Source of the DNA: Pseudomonas farris | GTDB lineage: Bacteria; Pseudomonadota; Gammaproteobacteria; Pseudomonadales; Pseudomonadaceae | Assembly (NCBI RefSeq): GCF_019145235.1 | Contig: NZ_JAHSTV010000002.1 | Coordinates: forward strand, 186,001-250,000 | Reading direction: 5' to 3' | DNA: 64,000 nucleotides | Shown here: piece by piece, positions 17,448-25,927 of the stretch | Position numbering within the stretch: position 1 is the first letter of the stretch | How the letters are laid out: each line of letters begins with the position of its first letter | Notes under the pieces: generated by a model | Told to the model about the DNA's origin: nothing | The model's database searches: none | What the model saw: only the letters and a program-made list of their open reading frames with translations | Translations under genes and position numbers: made by a program

Positions 17448-17723
17448 ATGTCACACATCCACGAACACAAGGACGACCTGCTAAACCGTGTCCGGCGTAT
17501 TGCCGGCCAGGTTCAGGCGGTAGAGAGGGCGCTGGAGTCCGATGCTGAATGCGCCAAAACCCTGCATCTGGTGGCGGCGATCCGCGGTGCAGTCAACGGT
17601 TTGATGGACCAGTTCATCGACGCCCATGCCCGTGAACATGTGGCGCATCCCGGTCTCAGCGACGAAGCGCGCGCCGAAGGCGTTGAAGACTTGTTGCAAG
17701 CCATCCGCCGTTACTCGAAATAG
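17448..17723 (+). CDS. dmeR: RcnR/CsoR-family metal-sensing repressor (DmeR)
   Basis: A 91-residue all-helical regulator of the RcnR/FrmR branch of the CsoR family. The N-terminus MSHIHEHKDDLLNRVRRIAGQVQAVERALE supplies the His residues used for Ni/Co sensing; Cys at CAKTLHLVAAIRGAVNGLM is the conserved core thiolate, and further His residues lie in DAHAREHVAHP. The apo form represses, metal releases it. Met 17448 is preferred to 17388 because the family starts there and AGGGGG precedes it. It is followed after 11 bases by the CDF exporter dmeF, so the pair forms an autoregulated Co/Ni efflux operon. Confidence 0.88.
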   Translation: MSHIHEHKDDLLNRVRRIAGQVQAVERALESDAECAKTLHLVAAIRGAVNGLMDQFIDAHAREHVAHPGLSDEARAEGVEDLLQAIRRYSK

Positions 17724-17734
17724 AGGCCCGTCCC

Positions 17735-18664
17735 ATGACACTGACACCTCAGGCTTCACGTTTTACCCATGACCATCTGTTTTTGGGCGCTGCCCACGAT
17801 GACAATGCCCGCCGCACGTTGTGGGTGGTAGCCCTGACCTTCGTGATGATGATTGGCGAAATTGCCGCCGGTTACATCACCGGTTCGATGGCGCTGCTGG
17901 CGGACGGCTTTCATATGGCGACCCACGCCGGGGCCTTGGGCATTGCCGCGGCGGCCTACGGTTTTGCCAGGCGGCATGCCAACAACTCGCGCTTCAGCTT
18001 CGGCACCGGCAAGGTTGGGGACCTGGCGGGTTTCGCTTCAGCCATAGTGCTGGGCCTGGTGTCGATCGGCATCGCTGGCGAATCCATCGTGCGGCTGTTT
18101 CAACCGACCACCGTGGCCTTCACCGAAGCGACGATGATTGCGGTGGTGGGGCTGGGGGTGAACATCGTCAGTGCGTTTCTGCTGTCGGGCAATCATGGGC
18201 ATCACGGCCATGATCATCACGATCACAGTCATGCCCACGCTCACCATCACGACAACAACCTGCGTTCGGCGTATTTGCATGTGCTGGCCGATGCGTTGAC
18301 CTCGGTGCTAGCCATCGTGGCATTGTTGGCCGGGCGCTACCTGAGCTGGGTCTGGCTGGACCCGGCGATGGGGATTGTCGGCGCCATCGTGATCGCGAGA
18401 TGGGCTTATGGCTTGATGCGTGACAGCGCCGCAGTGTTGCTGGATACCACCGATGAGCACGTCGCCGCCGAAATTCGTGAGCTGCTCGAATCGACGGACG
18501 ATGTTCGCATCAGTGACCTTCACGTCTGGCAAGTCGGCCCTCAGGCGCGGGCGGCGATTGTCAGTGTCGTGGCGGTGGCGGGCGTCAGTGCCGACGCCAT
18601 TCGCGAACGTCTGGCGCCGGTTCATGAGTTGTCTCACCTGACGGTTGAATATCGCAACGCTTGA
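17735..18664 (+). CDS. dmeF: CDF-family Co(II)/Ni(II) efflux transporter DmeF
   Basis: A 309-residue inner-membrane exporter with six helices. Metal-site motifs are GSMALLADGFHMATHAGALG in helix II and LHVLADALTSVLAIVALL in helix V; the His-rich loop between helices IV and V (HGHHGHDHHDHSHAHAHHH) and a cytoplasmic C-terminal domain (VRISDLHVWQVG) complete the CDF pattern. The HMATH variant of the usual HMLSD in helix II marks the DmeF group. It moves Co2+ or Ni2+ out against protons. Co-transcription with dmeR is implied by the 11-base gap. Confidence 0.92.
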   Translation: MTLTPQASRFTHDHLFLGAAHDDNARRTLWVVALTFVMMIGEIAAGYITGSMALLADGFHMATHAGALGIAAAAYGFARRHANNSRFSFGTGKVGDLAGFASAIVLGLVSIGIAGESIVRLFQPTTVAFTEATMIAVVGLGVNIVSAFLLSGNHGHHGHDHHDHSHAHAHHHDNNLRSAYLHVLADALTSVLAIVALLAGRYLSWVWLDPAMGIVGAIVIARWAYGLMRDSAAVLLDTTDEHVAAEIRELLESTDDVRISDLHVWQVGPQARAAIVSVVAVAGVSADAIRERLAPVHELSHLTVEYRNA

Positions 18665-18708
18665 GGTGTGTGCACGAGGGTTTCGTACAGAATCTGGTGT
18701 GCAGCGTT

Positions 18709-18737
18709 AAAAAACGAGGGGGCGTGAAGCCCCCTCG
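18709..18737 (-). terminator. Rho-independent terminator closing the minus-strand unknown cluster
   Basis: CGAGGGGGC (18715-18723) pairs with GCCCCCTCG (18729-18737). The T run lies on the minus strand (18709-18714), so it serves the genes arriving from 18946 downward. It begins only nine bases after the stop of the 66-residue gene. Confidence 0.9.
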
Positions 18738-18745
18738 GCTATTGC

Positions 18746-18946
18746 TCATCGGTACTCGACTGCGCCAATTGTGGTTTTTGACAAGTTTGATTGGTAGCTA
18801 TTGTTTCGGGGCCGCCAGTTTGGTCCTAACCATGTAGCGATTACCGTTTGTAGCGCGGCATTGTGGACGTGTTTATTCTGTTGCCAGTAAACGATCTGAG
18901 TTGCTCCGGTGACGGTGTCTTCAAACTTTTCCTGACAGTACGCCAT
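18746..18946 (-). CDS. Small protein of unknown function, last gene of the paralog cluster
   Basis: Sixty-six residues, rich in Asn, Gln, Thr and aromatic residues: CQEKFEDTVTGATQIVYW near the start and ATWLGPNWRPRNNSYQSN near the end. No signal peptide or membrane helix is visible. GAGG lies about eleven bases before the ATG, and a strong terminator follows immediately, which supports a real gene despite its size. The Trp/Asn composition is reminiscent of small carbohydrate-binding or beta-structured proteins, but I do not recognise a family. It shares the strand and probably the transcript of the two paralogs upstream. Confidence 0.6.
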   Translation of the reverse strand: MAYCQEKFEDTVTGATQIVYWQQNKHVHNAALQTVIATWLGPNWRPRNNSYQSNLSKTTIGAVEYR

Positions 18947-19062
18947 GATCTTGACCCTCGTTCATTCCATAGAAAGTATTGCTTTGGTCTTGCTCACTTC
19001 GCTCAACAATCGGGTGTCTTGTTCATCGCAGTCCTCCTTGGTCGGCTATTGAAAAACTCCGT

Positions 19063-20271
19063 TTAGTGCAATACCTGGCGGCTGATTACGCCGAGTAACA
19101 CCGGCAGGTTTGAATCCTGCGCATCAAAATGGATATCGACTTCACCCGAGCTGCCGCCGGCATCTGCGGGAAGCTGAACGGTGGCCGTCGCCTGAAGGTT
19201 GAACGGCCCGATGCGTGTCACCGAGTTGGCCAGGTCTTGTGCCTTGGCCAGGTTACTGACCCTCAATGTCAGGTGCGGGCGAAAGCCAATCACGGCATGG
19301 CTGGGCAGCAGGCCAATGGCCCCGTTTTCACTGAAAAAATCGGCAGCATTGGGCGGTGCGATGTAACGGCTACCGTCAAAAAAATCGGCGTCAAACCAGG
19401 CCGCAGGGCTGAGGGCGAAGCTACCGAATTGTTCAAGGGACAAGCTCATGGTGACTGAGGTGTTGCTGAGATTTGCAAGGCTGCACATTGCCGTGTGCAT
19501 GGGATTGGCCAGGTTCAACCCGATAAAGGACGGTAAGTCGGCGGTAGTCAGCAACTGAGCACCCAAGGTGCTGTCTGGTACTGAGGGCAGGACGATGTCC
19601 ACGGCGTTGAGCAATGCGGTGGGAGCGTTGCTGCGCAGCGCCGACAACCCGCTGCCGCGCCAGCTGGGCAAGGTCTGGGCCCATTGTTCTAGGGTGAATC
19701 CGGGGCAACGGGAAGCGGTCGCGTCGGCAGTGCTGACCACCATGTTGAGTGCTGTGGGTTCCTGAAGTGAGGCCAGCCAACACTGATTGAGTGCCTTAAT
19801 AATCTGCGGTGCCCGGTTGATGAAGGTACTCGTCATGGATTGATGGACTGCTGCCAGGTCGGCGGTACTCGGTGTGCTGCTGGCAGGGCACAAGCCGTTC
19901 TGCGCGATAGCAGTCTGAGGGGGCAGTGTGGTCAGCAGCAGTTGCCGGTAGCGTTCGAAGTTGACCTGCGGAGGCGGCGCGCTGGCGTTTTCTTGCAAGT
20001 GCACCGGGACGGGCGCAACGTTTTGCAGGAGGTAACTGAGGTAAATCCAGTAAGACGAAAACAGGCCGCTGTGGGGCGCATAGCTGCCGGTGGGCGAGGG
20101 AATGCCATTGCCCAGTTGATAGATACTCCAGTTACAGAGCCCGGTATCCGAGCTGCCAAGGTCGCTGAATGTATCTATGGCCGCGACCGACAATACGTCG
20201 CTGCCTGTCACGTGCGCCCAGTTGGAAAGAGCCTGCCTGTACAACTGCCATATCGATGAATCGCTCTGCAC
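19063..20271 (-). CDS. Unknown protein, paralog B of a tandem pair
   Basis: A 402-residue protein without signal peptide, starting at GTG 20271 with GGGAG ten bases upstream. It is collinear with the gene before it. Shared features, in order, are an N-terminal Trp-containing helix, a GLF(S)SYWIYLSYL segment matching GLLSAYATFLDWI, ALNMVVS, FTLEQWAQTLPSW, FGSFALSPAAWFDADFF, FFSENGAIG, VIGFRPHLTLRVS, IGPFNL and a conserved C-terminus LPVLLGVIS. Compared with paralog A it lacks a central helical stretch. I recognise no family or catalytic motif. The beta-rich, Ser/Thr-rich C-terminal half could be a binding or membrane-inserting module; that is speculation. Confidence 0.75.
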   Translation of the reverse strand: MQSDSSIWQLYRQALSNWAHVTGSDVLSVAAIDTFSDLGSSDTGLCNWSIYQLGNGIPSPTGSYAPHSGLFSSYWIYLSYLLQNVAPVPVHLQENASAPPPQVNFERYRQLLLTTLPPQTAIAQNGLCPASSTPSTADLAAVHQSMTSTFINRAPQIIKALNQCWLASLQEPTALNMVVSTADATASRCPGFTLEQWAQTLPSWRGSGLSALRSNAPTALLNAVDIVLPSVPDSTLGAQLLTTADLPSFIGLNLANPMHTAMCSLANLSNTSVTMSLSLEQFGSFALSPAAWFDADFFDGSRYIAPPNAADFFSENGAIGLLPSHAVIGFRPHLTLRVSNLAKAQDLANSVTRIGPFNLQATATVQLPADAGGSSGEVDIHFDAQDSNLPVLLGVISRQVLH

Positions 20272-20350
20272 GATATGTTCTCCCTGTTTTGACTGCGATC
20301 CAGAGGCTGGAGCCCTTCGCGTCTTCAGGCAAAGGGCAACCAGCGAGGGG

Positions 20351-21709
20351 CTAGACGCCGAGTTTTTGGCTAATCACCCCCAGCAGTACTGGCAGCGTGC
20401 TGCTAACCGGGCCGATGGTCACGGACGCACTGGCATCGTCGTACTTGATGTCTTGCTTGGTACCGTTGGCCGACCCTGTGAGGGAGCCGAGGCGGAACGG
20501 ACCGATACCAATCGAGGTGGTGGCACTCGCCTGCCAGCTGCTTTTGACGTTGTTGTAATCGCTTGCGCTCATTTTCAGCGTTACCGTTGGCTCAAAACCC
20601 ACCACCACCTGGGTGGCGATGGCTGACAACGCACCACCTTCACCGAAGAACGCAGGGGCTCCAGGTTTAAGTTTTTTGCTGTTTAACGCTACCAGGGCAC
20701 TGTCCCACCACGGCCCGGGACTGACCTGAAAGCTGCCGAAGCCGGTGAAGTCGACTTGCAAGGAGAAGTCGGTGCTGGTGGTATCGATGCTGGTTTTCTG
20801 GCCGCTGGCGGAGCCGCCCAGGGAAAAGTTGAAGAAGTCGCCAAACAGGCTGGCGTTGGCCGAAGTGCTCCAGCCGGACTTGTCCAGGCTGTAGCTGGCG
20901 GTGCTGGAGGTGATGGCGATCGTGGCGCCGGCGTTGGTCTTGCCTGCAACACTGGCCGCTTGCCATTCGGCATATTTGGTGCCGAACGCCTGGAGGGTAT
21001 AGGAAGGTGCCAGGGAAGACACCAAGGCGGTCGTTGGCGGTGGCGTGACGCCTCCAATCACGACTGGCTGACTCCCGGGCGGAGAGACAGTGCCTGAGGT
21101 TACCGCCATGTTGAAGGCGTTGGGTCCCATCAGGCTCTGGGCGCCGTTGATGCCGGCTTTCGTCCGAGCCGTCTGAAGGACGCTGTAGCCCGGTCCATAC
21201 ATCTGAATCATCAATTCTTCGTAGGTGTTAGCGGCACCGATCAGGGCGTTATTCGCCGCTGGATAGGACTGGTAGCCTTGCCCTACCCAATCCTGGAACG
21301 CAGGGATGTTAGGGAAAATGTTTTTGGCGTTGGTGTAGGCGGTGAAGGCTTGTGCCTGCACGTTGTTGAAGGTTGTCTGCGCGGTATTGAGGTTGGTGGT
21401 CGCGACAGAGACCTGGCTGGCCAGATTCGGGTTGAGCGCAGCACCCGGATCAATCCAGTCCAGAAAGGTCGCATAAGCGGACAGCAAGCCGCTGCTAGCC
21501 GAGTAGGATGGACTGTCGGCCGGCACCACATCACCCAGGCCATGGATGTAGTAGTTCTGGATGTTCGGGTTGCTATTACCCAGATCAATGTTAAGGGTGG
21601 TAGAACCTGCACTGAACTGTTGTTTATCACTAATGCCGCCCGGCAGTGCTACTGCCTGAACTGCTCCCATCCATTTTTGCCACAGGTCCAAAGTATCAAT
21701 ATTAGCCAT
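20351..21709 (-). CDS. Unknown protein, paralog A of a tandem pair
   Basis: A 452-residue protein, no signal peptide. Residues 1-90 are mixed. About 95-190 form an amphipathic helical region (SVATTNLNTAQTTFNNVQAQA). The second half is Ser/Thr/Gly-rich with alternating beta patterns (WSTSANASLFGDFFNFSLGG), then FGSFQVSPGPWWDSALVAL, FFGEGGALSAIATQVVVGFEPTVTLKMS, IGPFRL and the terminal LPVLLGVISQ shared with paralog B. Met 21709 is used (GGAG upstream) in place of 21745. It follows the two-component genes on the same strand and precedes paralog B by 79 bases. No known family recognised; the duplication itself is plain from the sequence. Confidence 0.78.
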   Translation of the reverse strand: MANIDTLDLWQKWMGAVQAVALPGGISDKQQFSAGSTTLNIDLGNSNPNIQNYYIHGLGDVVPADSPSYSASSGLLSAYATFLDWIDPGAALNPNLASQVSVATTNLNTAQTTFNNVQAQAFTAYTNAKNIFPNIPAFQDWVGQGYQSYPAANNALIGAANTYEELMIQMYGPGYSVLQTARTKAGINGAQSLMGPNAFNMAVTSGTVSPPGSQPVVIGGVTPPPTTALVSSLAPSYTLQAFGTKYAEWQAASVAGKTNAGATIAITSSTASYSLDKSGWSTSANASLFGDFFNFSLGGSASGQKTSIDTTSTDFSLQVDFTGFGSFQVSPGPWWDSALVALNSKKLKPGAPAFFGEGGALSAIATQVVVGFEPTVTLKMSASDYNNVKSSWQASATTSIGIGPFRLGSLTGSANGTKQDIKYDDASASVTIGPVSSTLPVLLGVISQKLGV

Positions 21710-21914
21710 TTCGTATCGCTCCAAATCGGTTGGAAAACCGAGCATCGCGGCCAGTACCGCGACCTCCTGAGACGATCAGTGCAGTGATGTGCGCATCGCT
21801 CGTCTGGAACAGAGACTATCTTTCGTTCGCAGGTGTGAACCTGTACGTAATGCTGATTCGAGGCCTCAGAAACACTGATTCTCTATAGGCATTAATACCG
21901 ACCGCCCATCAGCT

Positions 21915-22565
21915 CTAAAGCCATCCTTCGCGTAGGGCATAGCGGGTCAGTTGAGCGATGCCCTTGAGGTTGAGCTTGCTCATGATGTGTTCGCGGTGGG
22001 TGCTCACGGTTTTACAGCTGATGTGCATGGAGTCGGCAATCGCACGGGTGGTGAGCCCCTCCACCAACAGTTGCAGGATCTGCCGTTCCCGTGGACTGAG
22101 TCGTGCACCCGCGGGGATGGAGTGTTGCGCGTTGGTCAGGCGCTGGCTCAGCACCATTGCCGTGGCTATCTCCGGTGAGAGGTAGCTGCGTCCCTGAGCA
22201 ACTGTACGCACGGCTTTAACCAACTCATCTACGGCACAATCCTTGAGCAGATAACCTGAGGCGCCTGCGTCCAGGGCCGCGCTGATCCTGCGTTGTTCGC
22301 CGTGGGCCGACACGCATAGAAATTGCAGTGCTGGTGCCCTTTGGCGAGCGCGAGCGATGGTGTCGATGCCGTTCAAGAGCGGCATTTCCAGATCGATAAT
22401 CACCAGGTCCGGAGGTTGCGGGGCTATCAACGCCAAGGCCTCCAGGCCATTGGCCGCCTGACCGATAATGTGTAGGTCATGTTCCCTGACCAGTAATGCG
22501 GCGAGGCCTTGGCGAAACAGAATATGGTCGTCAACCAGCAAAATCTTCAGCGGACCTGTGCTCAT
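21915..22565 (-). CDS. NarL/FixJ-type response regulator
   Basis: A 216-residue two-domain regulator. The receiver domain (residues 1-120) has the acidic pair DD at 12-13, phosphoacceptor Asp58 in LVIIDLEMP, and the KD of GYLLKDC. The LuxR-type HTH is at 150-216 (LSPRERQILQLLVEGLTTRAIADSMHISCKTVSTHREHIMSKL). It overlaps the preceding histidine kinase by four bases (ATGA), so the two form a coupled two-component pair. Its nearest downstream co-directional gene is paralog A, about 205 bases away, which makes that cluster its obvious candidate target. Confidence 0.9.
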   Translation of the reverse strand: MSTGPLKILLVDDHILFRQGLAALLVREHDLHIIGQAANGLEALALIAPQPPDLVIIDLEMPLLNGIDTIARARQRAPALQFLCVSAHGEQRRISAALDAGASGYLLKDCAVDELVKAVRTVAQGRSYLSPEIATAMVLSQRLTNAQHSIPAGARLSPRERQILQLLVEGLTTRAIADSMHISCKTVSTHREHIMSKLNLKGIAQLTRYALREGWL

Positions 22566-23236
22566 GAGCGCCTCCGCCTCGCGCTATCGAGGTGATGACT
22601 GGGAACCAGCAATCGAACGCTGGTGCCATTGCCTGGCTCGGAGTCCAGTATCAACCGTCCTTCCAGTGGCTTGAGCTGTAGCGCAATACTGCGCAAACCG
22701 AAGCCGCTCGACTGCCCCTCCGGATTGGGGGGGAAGCCATGGCCATTGTCTTCTACGCACAACGTGAGGTAGTTACCCAGGCAGGAGGATTTGAGTTTTG
22801 CCTGCGTCGCACCGCTGTGTTTGCGTACATTGGCCAGTAGTTCATTGACTAATCGCAGCAGGGTGGCCGTGGTGGCATCTGCAAGCGGTGCTTGCGGGCC
22901 ATGCAGGTTCAGAACGATGGTCGGGGCATCGGGGAAGTCGGTCTGAATGTCGCGCACCAACCCTCGAAGTGCTTGGTCCAAGGATTGGCGTGGTAGTGGC
23001 TCTTTCCCCAGGTTGTGCACCACCGAACGTAGGCTCGCGCTGGCCTCATGGATCAAGGTCTGCAACTCCTGAATCAACTGCTTTAGCGCAGCTGCAGATG
23101 CTTGTTGTTGCAGCTCGGCCAGGCGCAATTGGGCAAGCGCCAAGTGTTGTCCGGTATGGTCGTGCAGGTCACAGGCTATACGCAGGCGTTCGCATTCGAT
23201 GGCCCAGAGGCAGGCACATTTGTTTTGGCGTGACAT
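22562..23236 (-). CDS. Cytoplasmic NarX/DegS-type histidine kinase lacking a sensor domain
   Basis: A 224-residue HPK7-type kinase. Residues 14-30 carry the HisKA_3 box ECERLRIACDLHDHTGQHL with phosphoacceptor His25. The ATP domain has LLRLVNELLANVRKHSG (N box), VEDNGHGF and GFGLRSIALQL (G box). There is no membrane segment, PAS or GAF domain ahead of the H box, so the signal must come from another protein or a soluble partner. ATGGAGACAAGGA precedes the start. It is coupled to the response regulator by overlap. The absence of an input domain is unusual for this class and may reflect truncation. Confidence 0.87.
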   Translation of the reverse strand: MSRQNKCACLWAIECERLRIACDLHDHTGQHLALAQLRLAELQQQASAAALKQLIQELQTLIHEASASLRSVVHNLGKEPLPRQSLDQALRGLVRDIQTDFPDAPTIVLNLHGPQAPLADATTATLLRLVNELLANVRKHSGATQAKLKSSCLGNYLTLCVEDNGHGFPPNPEGQSSGFGLRSIALQLKPLEGRLILDSEPGNGTSVRLLVPSHHLDSARRRRS

Positions 23237-23366
23237 TCCTTGTCTCCATTAACGAGGTTCACGTTCGGGCAGGCTGCTCGAGCGCTTTTCAGTTGTGGCA
23301 TTTTGCCGGTACATGATTGGAGGCAGATCGTAAGGCCGGCAATACCACCGATGGCGTAGTTGGCTA

Positions 23367-23570
23367 TCAGGATGTTGAAGGTCTGACCAGGTGTTGCTCC
23401 AGGCAATAGCGCACCAGTTGCGCGATGCTGCCGATGCCCAGTTTTCGATACAGGTTCTCACGGTGTTTACGCACGGTCAGATCACTGAGACTCAGCCGTT
23501 GGGCAATCTCTTTACTGGTGCGTCCGCATGCGATATGCAGCGCGATTTCGCGTTCTCGCCTGGACAGCAT
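23367..23570 (-). CDS. HTH-only LuxR-type regulator or remnant (1)
   Basis: Sixty-seven residues comprising just a LuxR/NarL helix-turn-helix: LSRREREIALHIACGRTSKEIAQRLSLSDLTVRKHRENLYRKLGIGSIAQLVRYCL. No receiver or ligand domain is attached. The open frame extends about 33 codons further upstream without an ATG or GTG, and no clear ribosome site precedes Met 23570, so the true start is uncertain. It may be a small free-standing regulator or the tail of a decayed response regulator. It sits upstream of the kinase on the same strand. Confidence 0.5.
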   Translation of the reverse strand: MLSRREREIALHIACGRTSKEIAQRLSLSDLTVRKHRENLYRKLGIGSIAQLVRYCLEQHLVRPSTS

Positions 23571-23604
23571 GGAAGGGGGATGGGGTTGGTCAGTCCTGGA
23601 ACCA

Positions 23605-23838
23605 TCAGTGACTGGAATGATGGCTCGTTCGACGAAAATAATATCCTACGGCGAGGACGCAGAGTTGCGCCGAATGGGTCAGGCCCTTTTTGGCCATGAT
23701 GTGGCTGCGATGTTTACGAACGGTCAAAGGGCTGATATGCAACTGCAGGGAAATGGCCCGGCAATCCAGGCCCTGACTGATTAGTTGCATCACTTCTCGC
23801 TCTCGTGGCGTCAGTGGCTTGAAGTTAGCCGGGCTCAA
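23605..23838 (-). CDS. HTH-only LuxR-type regulator or remnant (2)
   Basis: Seventy-seven residues beginning at TTG 23838, again a single LuxR-type HTH (LTPREREVMQLISQGLDCRAISLQLHISPLTVRKHRSHIMAKKGL). Its recognition helix (SPLTVRKHRSHI) resembles that of ORF 1 (SDLTVRKHRENL), so the two look like tandem duplicates. No receiver domain and no convincing ribosome site were seen; an ATG nine bases further upstream is out of frame. A TAA lies in frame eight codons before the TTG, so no longer protein is possible without a frameshift. Function is unproven. Confidence 0.5.
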   Translation of the reverse strand: MSPANFKPLTPREREVMQLISQGLDCRAISLQLHISPLTVRKHRSHIMAKKGLTHSAQLCVLAVGYYFRRTSHHSSH

Positions 23839-23974
23839 TCCGAAGTCATGTTCTTACCCGCCGCCCTGAATCCACGTTCATCATCGCGCTCCCTGCAGCA
23901 GTGACTTGAAATGATTGGTCCCTTGTAGCCACACAGGATAGTTCAAAATTCTTCGGATCTTCGATTGGGCGAAC

Positions 23975-25081
23975 TCAGGCAAAGACCGGAATGCGCCCGT
24001 TCAGGGAAGGGCGGTACTGCCAGGTCAACCGGTCCAGCGCGGGTTTCATGGCCAGAATTTTTCTCAGCGTCGCGCTGGCAATGCTCATCGCCAACACCTG
24101 CCCCGGACATTGATGACGCCCCGCGCCGAAAGTGAAGCTGCGGCGGTTCGGGCGGTCGAGCAGGAACGTATCGGGATCGTCATTAAGCTGCGGATCGCGA
24201 TTGGCCGAAGCCAGCAGTACCAGGATGACGTCGCCGGGGTTCAGGTTCACGCCGTCAATTTCACACGGCGCGGCGACGAAGCGGCGGGTGTTTTGCACCG
24301 ACGGGTCGAAGCGCTGGACTTCAGCGATCAGGTCGTCAACTTGAGCCGAATCCAACTGTGGGTTTCGGATCAACGCTAATAGCGCATTGCCGATCAACCC
24401 GGCCGTGGCTTCGTAAGTCTGGGAGAACAGGCCGATCAGGTTGGCGATCAAGGTTTCAGAACCGGTCGATGTCGTCGCGAAACGCTGCCGGATACCGGCG
24501 AGCAGGGCGCTTCGGTTGTTCGGGTCGTCCAGAAGCTCGATGAAATAACCCTTCAGCTGTTCCGCCGCGACATGGGCGGCGTCCAGTTGCGCCTGATCGC
24601 TGAGAGGAGACAGGCAGGCGACGAAGTCGGCGGTCAGCTCGCTGATAGCCCGGCCCTGAGCCGGAGAAAACCCCAGCAACGCCGCCACTACGCAGACCGG
24701 CCCGCGAAACATCGCCGCGTACAACCCGTCAGCACCCGAGGTGATCAACCGAGCGCCGACCAACGCATTGACCTCGTTCACGTCAATCAACGCCAGCCCC
24801 GGCTCAATCGCCGCCCTCGGGCAACGCTGCCGTTCACCCTCGTTCATCCGCATCAACTGACCGAACACCTTGCCGGCCATGCCTTGAGCAATGGCCTTAG
24901 ACACCGGCTCATAAGACGGCCGGACATGACAGTGCGGATGCGCCAGCACGGCGGCAACGGCTCGGGCGCTGCTGGCCACCCACTGTTTCAGTCCCTGATG
25001 AAAAACCAACCCACCCTCGGCGCGCAGTTGTGCGTAGTAGGGATAGGGGTCGGCGTGAGTCGCAGCGATGATCGGGTCCAT
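23975..25081 (-). CDS. Cytochrome P450
   Basis: A 368-residue soluble bacterial P450. The heme loop FTFGAGRHQCPG places the axial ligand at Cys325, and the K-helix ExxR motif is EVQR followed by FDPSVQNTRR. The I-helix reads LFSQTYEATAGLIGNALLAL, so the usual acid-alcohol pair is ETT-poor (EA-T), which may affect oxygen activation. Met 25081 begins the homologous region; the ORF from 25198 runs back through the divergent promoter. No ferredoxin or reductase gene is adjacent. An ArsR-type gene starts 81 bases away on the other strand and probably regulates it. Substrate unknown. Confidence 0.85.
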   Translation of the reverse strand: MDPIIAATHADPYPYYAQLRAEGGLVFHQGLKQWVASSARAVAAVLAHPHCHVRPSYEPVSKAIAQGMAGKVFGQLMRMNEGERQRCPRAAIEPGLALIDVNEVNALVGARLITSGADGLYAAMFRGPVCVVAALLGFSPAQGRAISELTADFVACLSPLSDQAQLDAAHVAAEQLKGYFIELLDDPNNRSALLAGIRQRFATTSTGSETLIANLIGLFSQTYEATAGLIGNALLALIRNPQLDSAQVDDLIAEVQRFDPSVQNTRRFVAAPCEIDGVNLNPGDVILVLLASANRDPQLNDDPDTFLLDRPNRRSFTFGAGRHQCPGQVLAMSIASATLRKILAMKPALDRLTWQYRPSLNGRIPVFA

Positions 25082-25162
25082 GGGTCGCAGCCTTATCGGT
25101 GGTTGGAAAGTGTTGCTACTATCTCCAGTCCGAAAGGGCCTTGATTCGTCCGGGAGCGAAAT

Positions 25163-25927
25163 ATGAACGCAGAACAACACGACATCGGCGTCTCTCAAGT
25201 GGCGGCAGCGATTGCCGAACCGGCTCGGACGAAAATCCTCTGCTCATTGATGGACGGCCACGCCCGCACCAGCACCGAACTGGCGGCGGTTGCCGAAGTC
25301 AGTGCCTCGACCGCCAGCGCGCACCTGGCCAAGCTCAAGGAACTGGCACTGGTGCGTTTGCACGTTCAGGGGCGCCACCGCTATTACAGCCTCGCGGACA
25401 AGCGCGTGGCCCAGGCCCTGGAAGCGCTGATGGTGATCGGCCAGAAGGCCGCGCCGACGTTCAACCCGCGCACCCCGGACCGCCTGCAATTCGCCCGCAC
25501 CTGCTACGACCACATGGCCGGTACGTTGGCGGTGTTGCTGCATGACCGGATGATCGAAGCGGGGTGGTTGCTGGAAACCGATGAGCAGGCTTATCAACTG
25601 AGCGACAGCGGCGAAGCGTTGTTCGCAGCATTGGGGATTGATGTCAAAGACCTCGGCACCTTACGCCGCCGCTTCGCCTGCCCGTGCCTGGACTGGAGCA
25701 TGCGTCGGCCGCACTTGGGCGGCGCCTTGGGTGCGGCGTTGCTACAAACGGCGATCAATCGTAAATGGGTGACGCAGGATCTGGACAGCCGGGCGCTGGC
25801 GTTGACGGCGGTGGGGCGCAAGGAACTCAGTAGCCGGTTCGCCGTTGAACTACCGGTTCAGGTGACGACCGCACAACCCGCGGCCACCGAGAACAGGCGC
25901 CGCGCGATCGCCAGTCCTGCGACTTAG
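25163..25927 (+). CDS. ArsR-family winged-helix regulator with C-terminal extension
   Basis: A 254-residue protein. Residues 10-95 are an ArsR-type winged helix (VAAAIAEPARTKILCSLMDGHARTSTELAAVAEVSASTASAHLAKLKELALVRLHVQGRHRYYSL). The remaining 150 residues form a second region typical of the larger ArsR proteins annotated near P450 or efflux genes, including FACPCLDWSMRRPHLGGALGAALL, whose Cys pair could be metal- or redox-sensitive. It is divergent from the P450 gene, which it probably controls. Its end overlaps the convergent lysE-like gene by four bases. Confidence 0.87.
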   Translation: MNAEQHDIGVSQVAAAIAEPARTKILCSLMDGHARTSTELAAVAEVSASTASAHLAKLKELALVRLHVQGRHRYYSLADKRVAQALEALMVIGQKAAPTFNPRTPDRLQFARTCYDHMAGTLAVLLHDRMIEAGWLLETDEQAYQLSDSGEALFAALGIDVKDLGTLRRRFACPCLDWSMRRPHLGGALGAALLQTAINRKWVTQDLDSRALALTAVGRKELSSRFAVELPVQVTTAQPAATENRRRAIASPAT

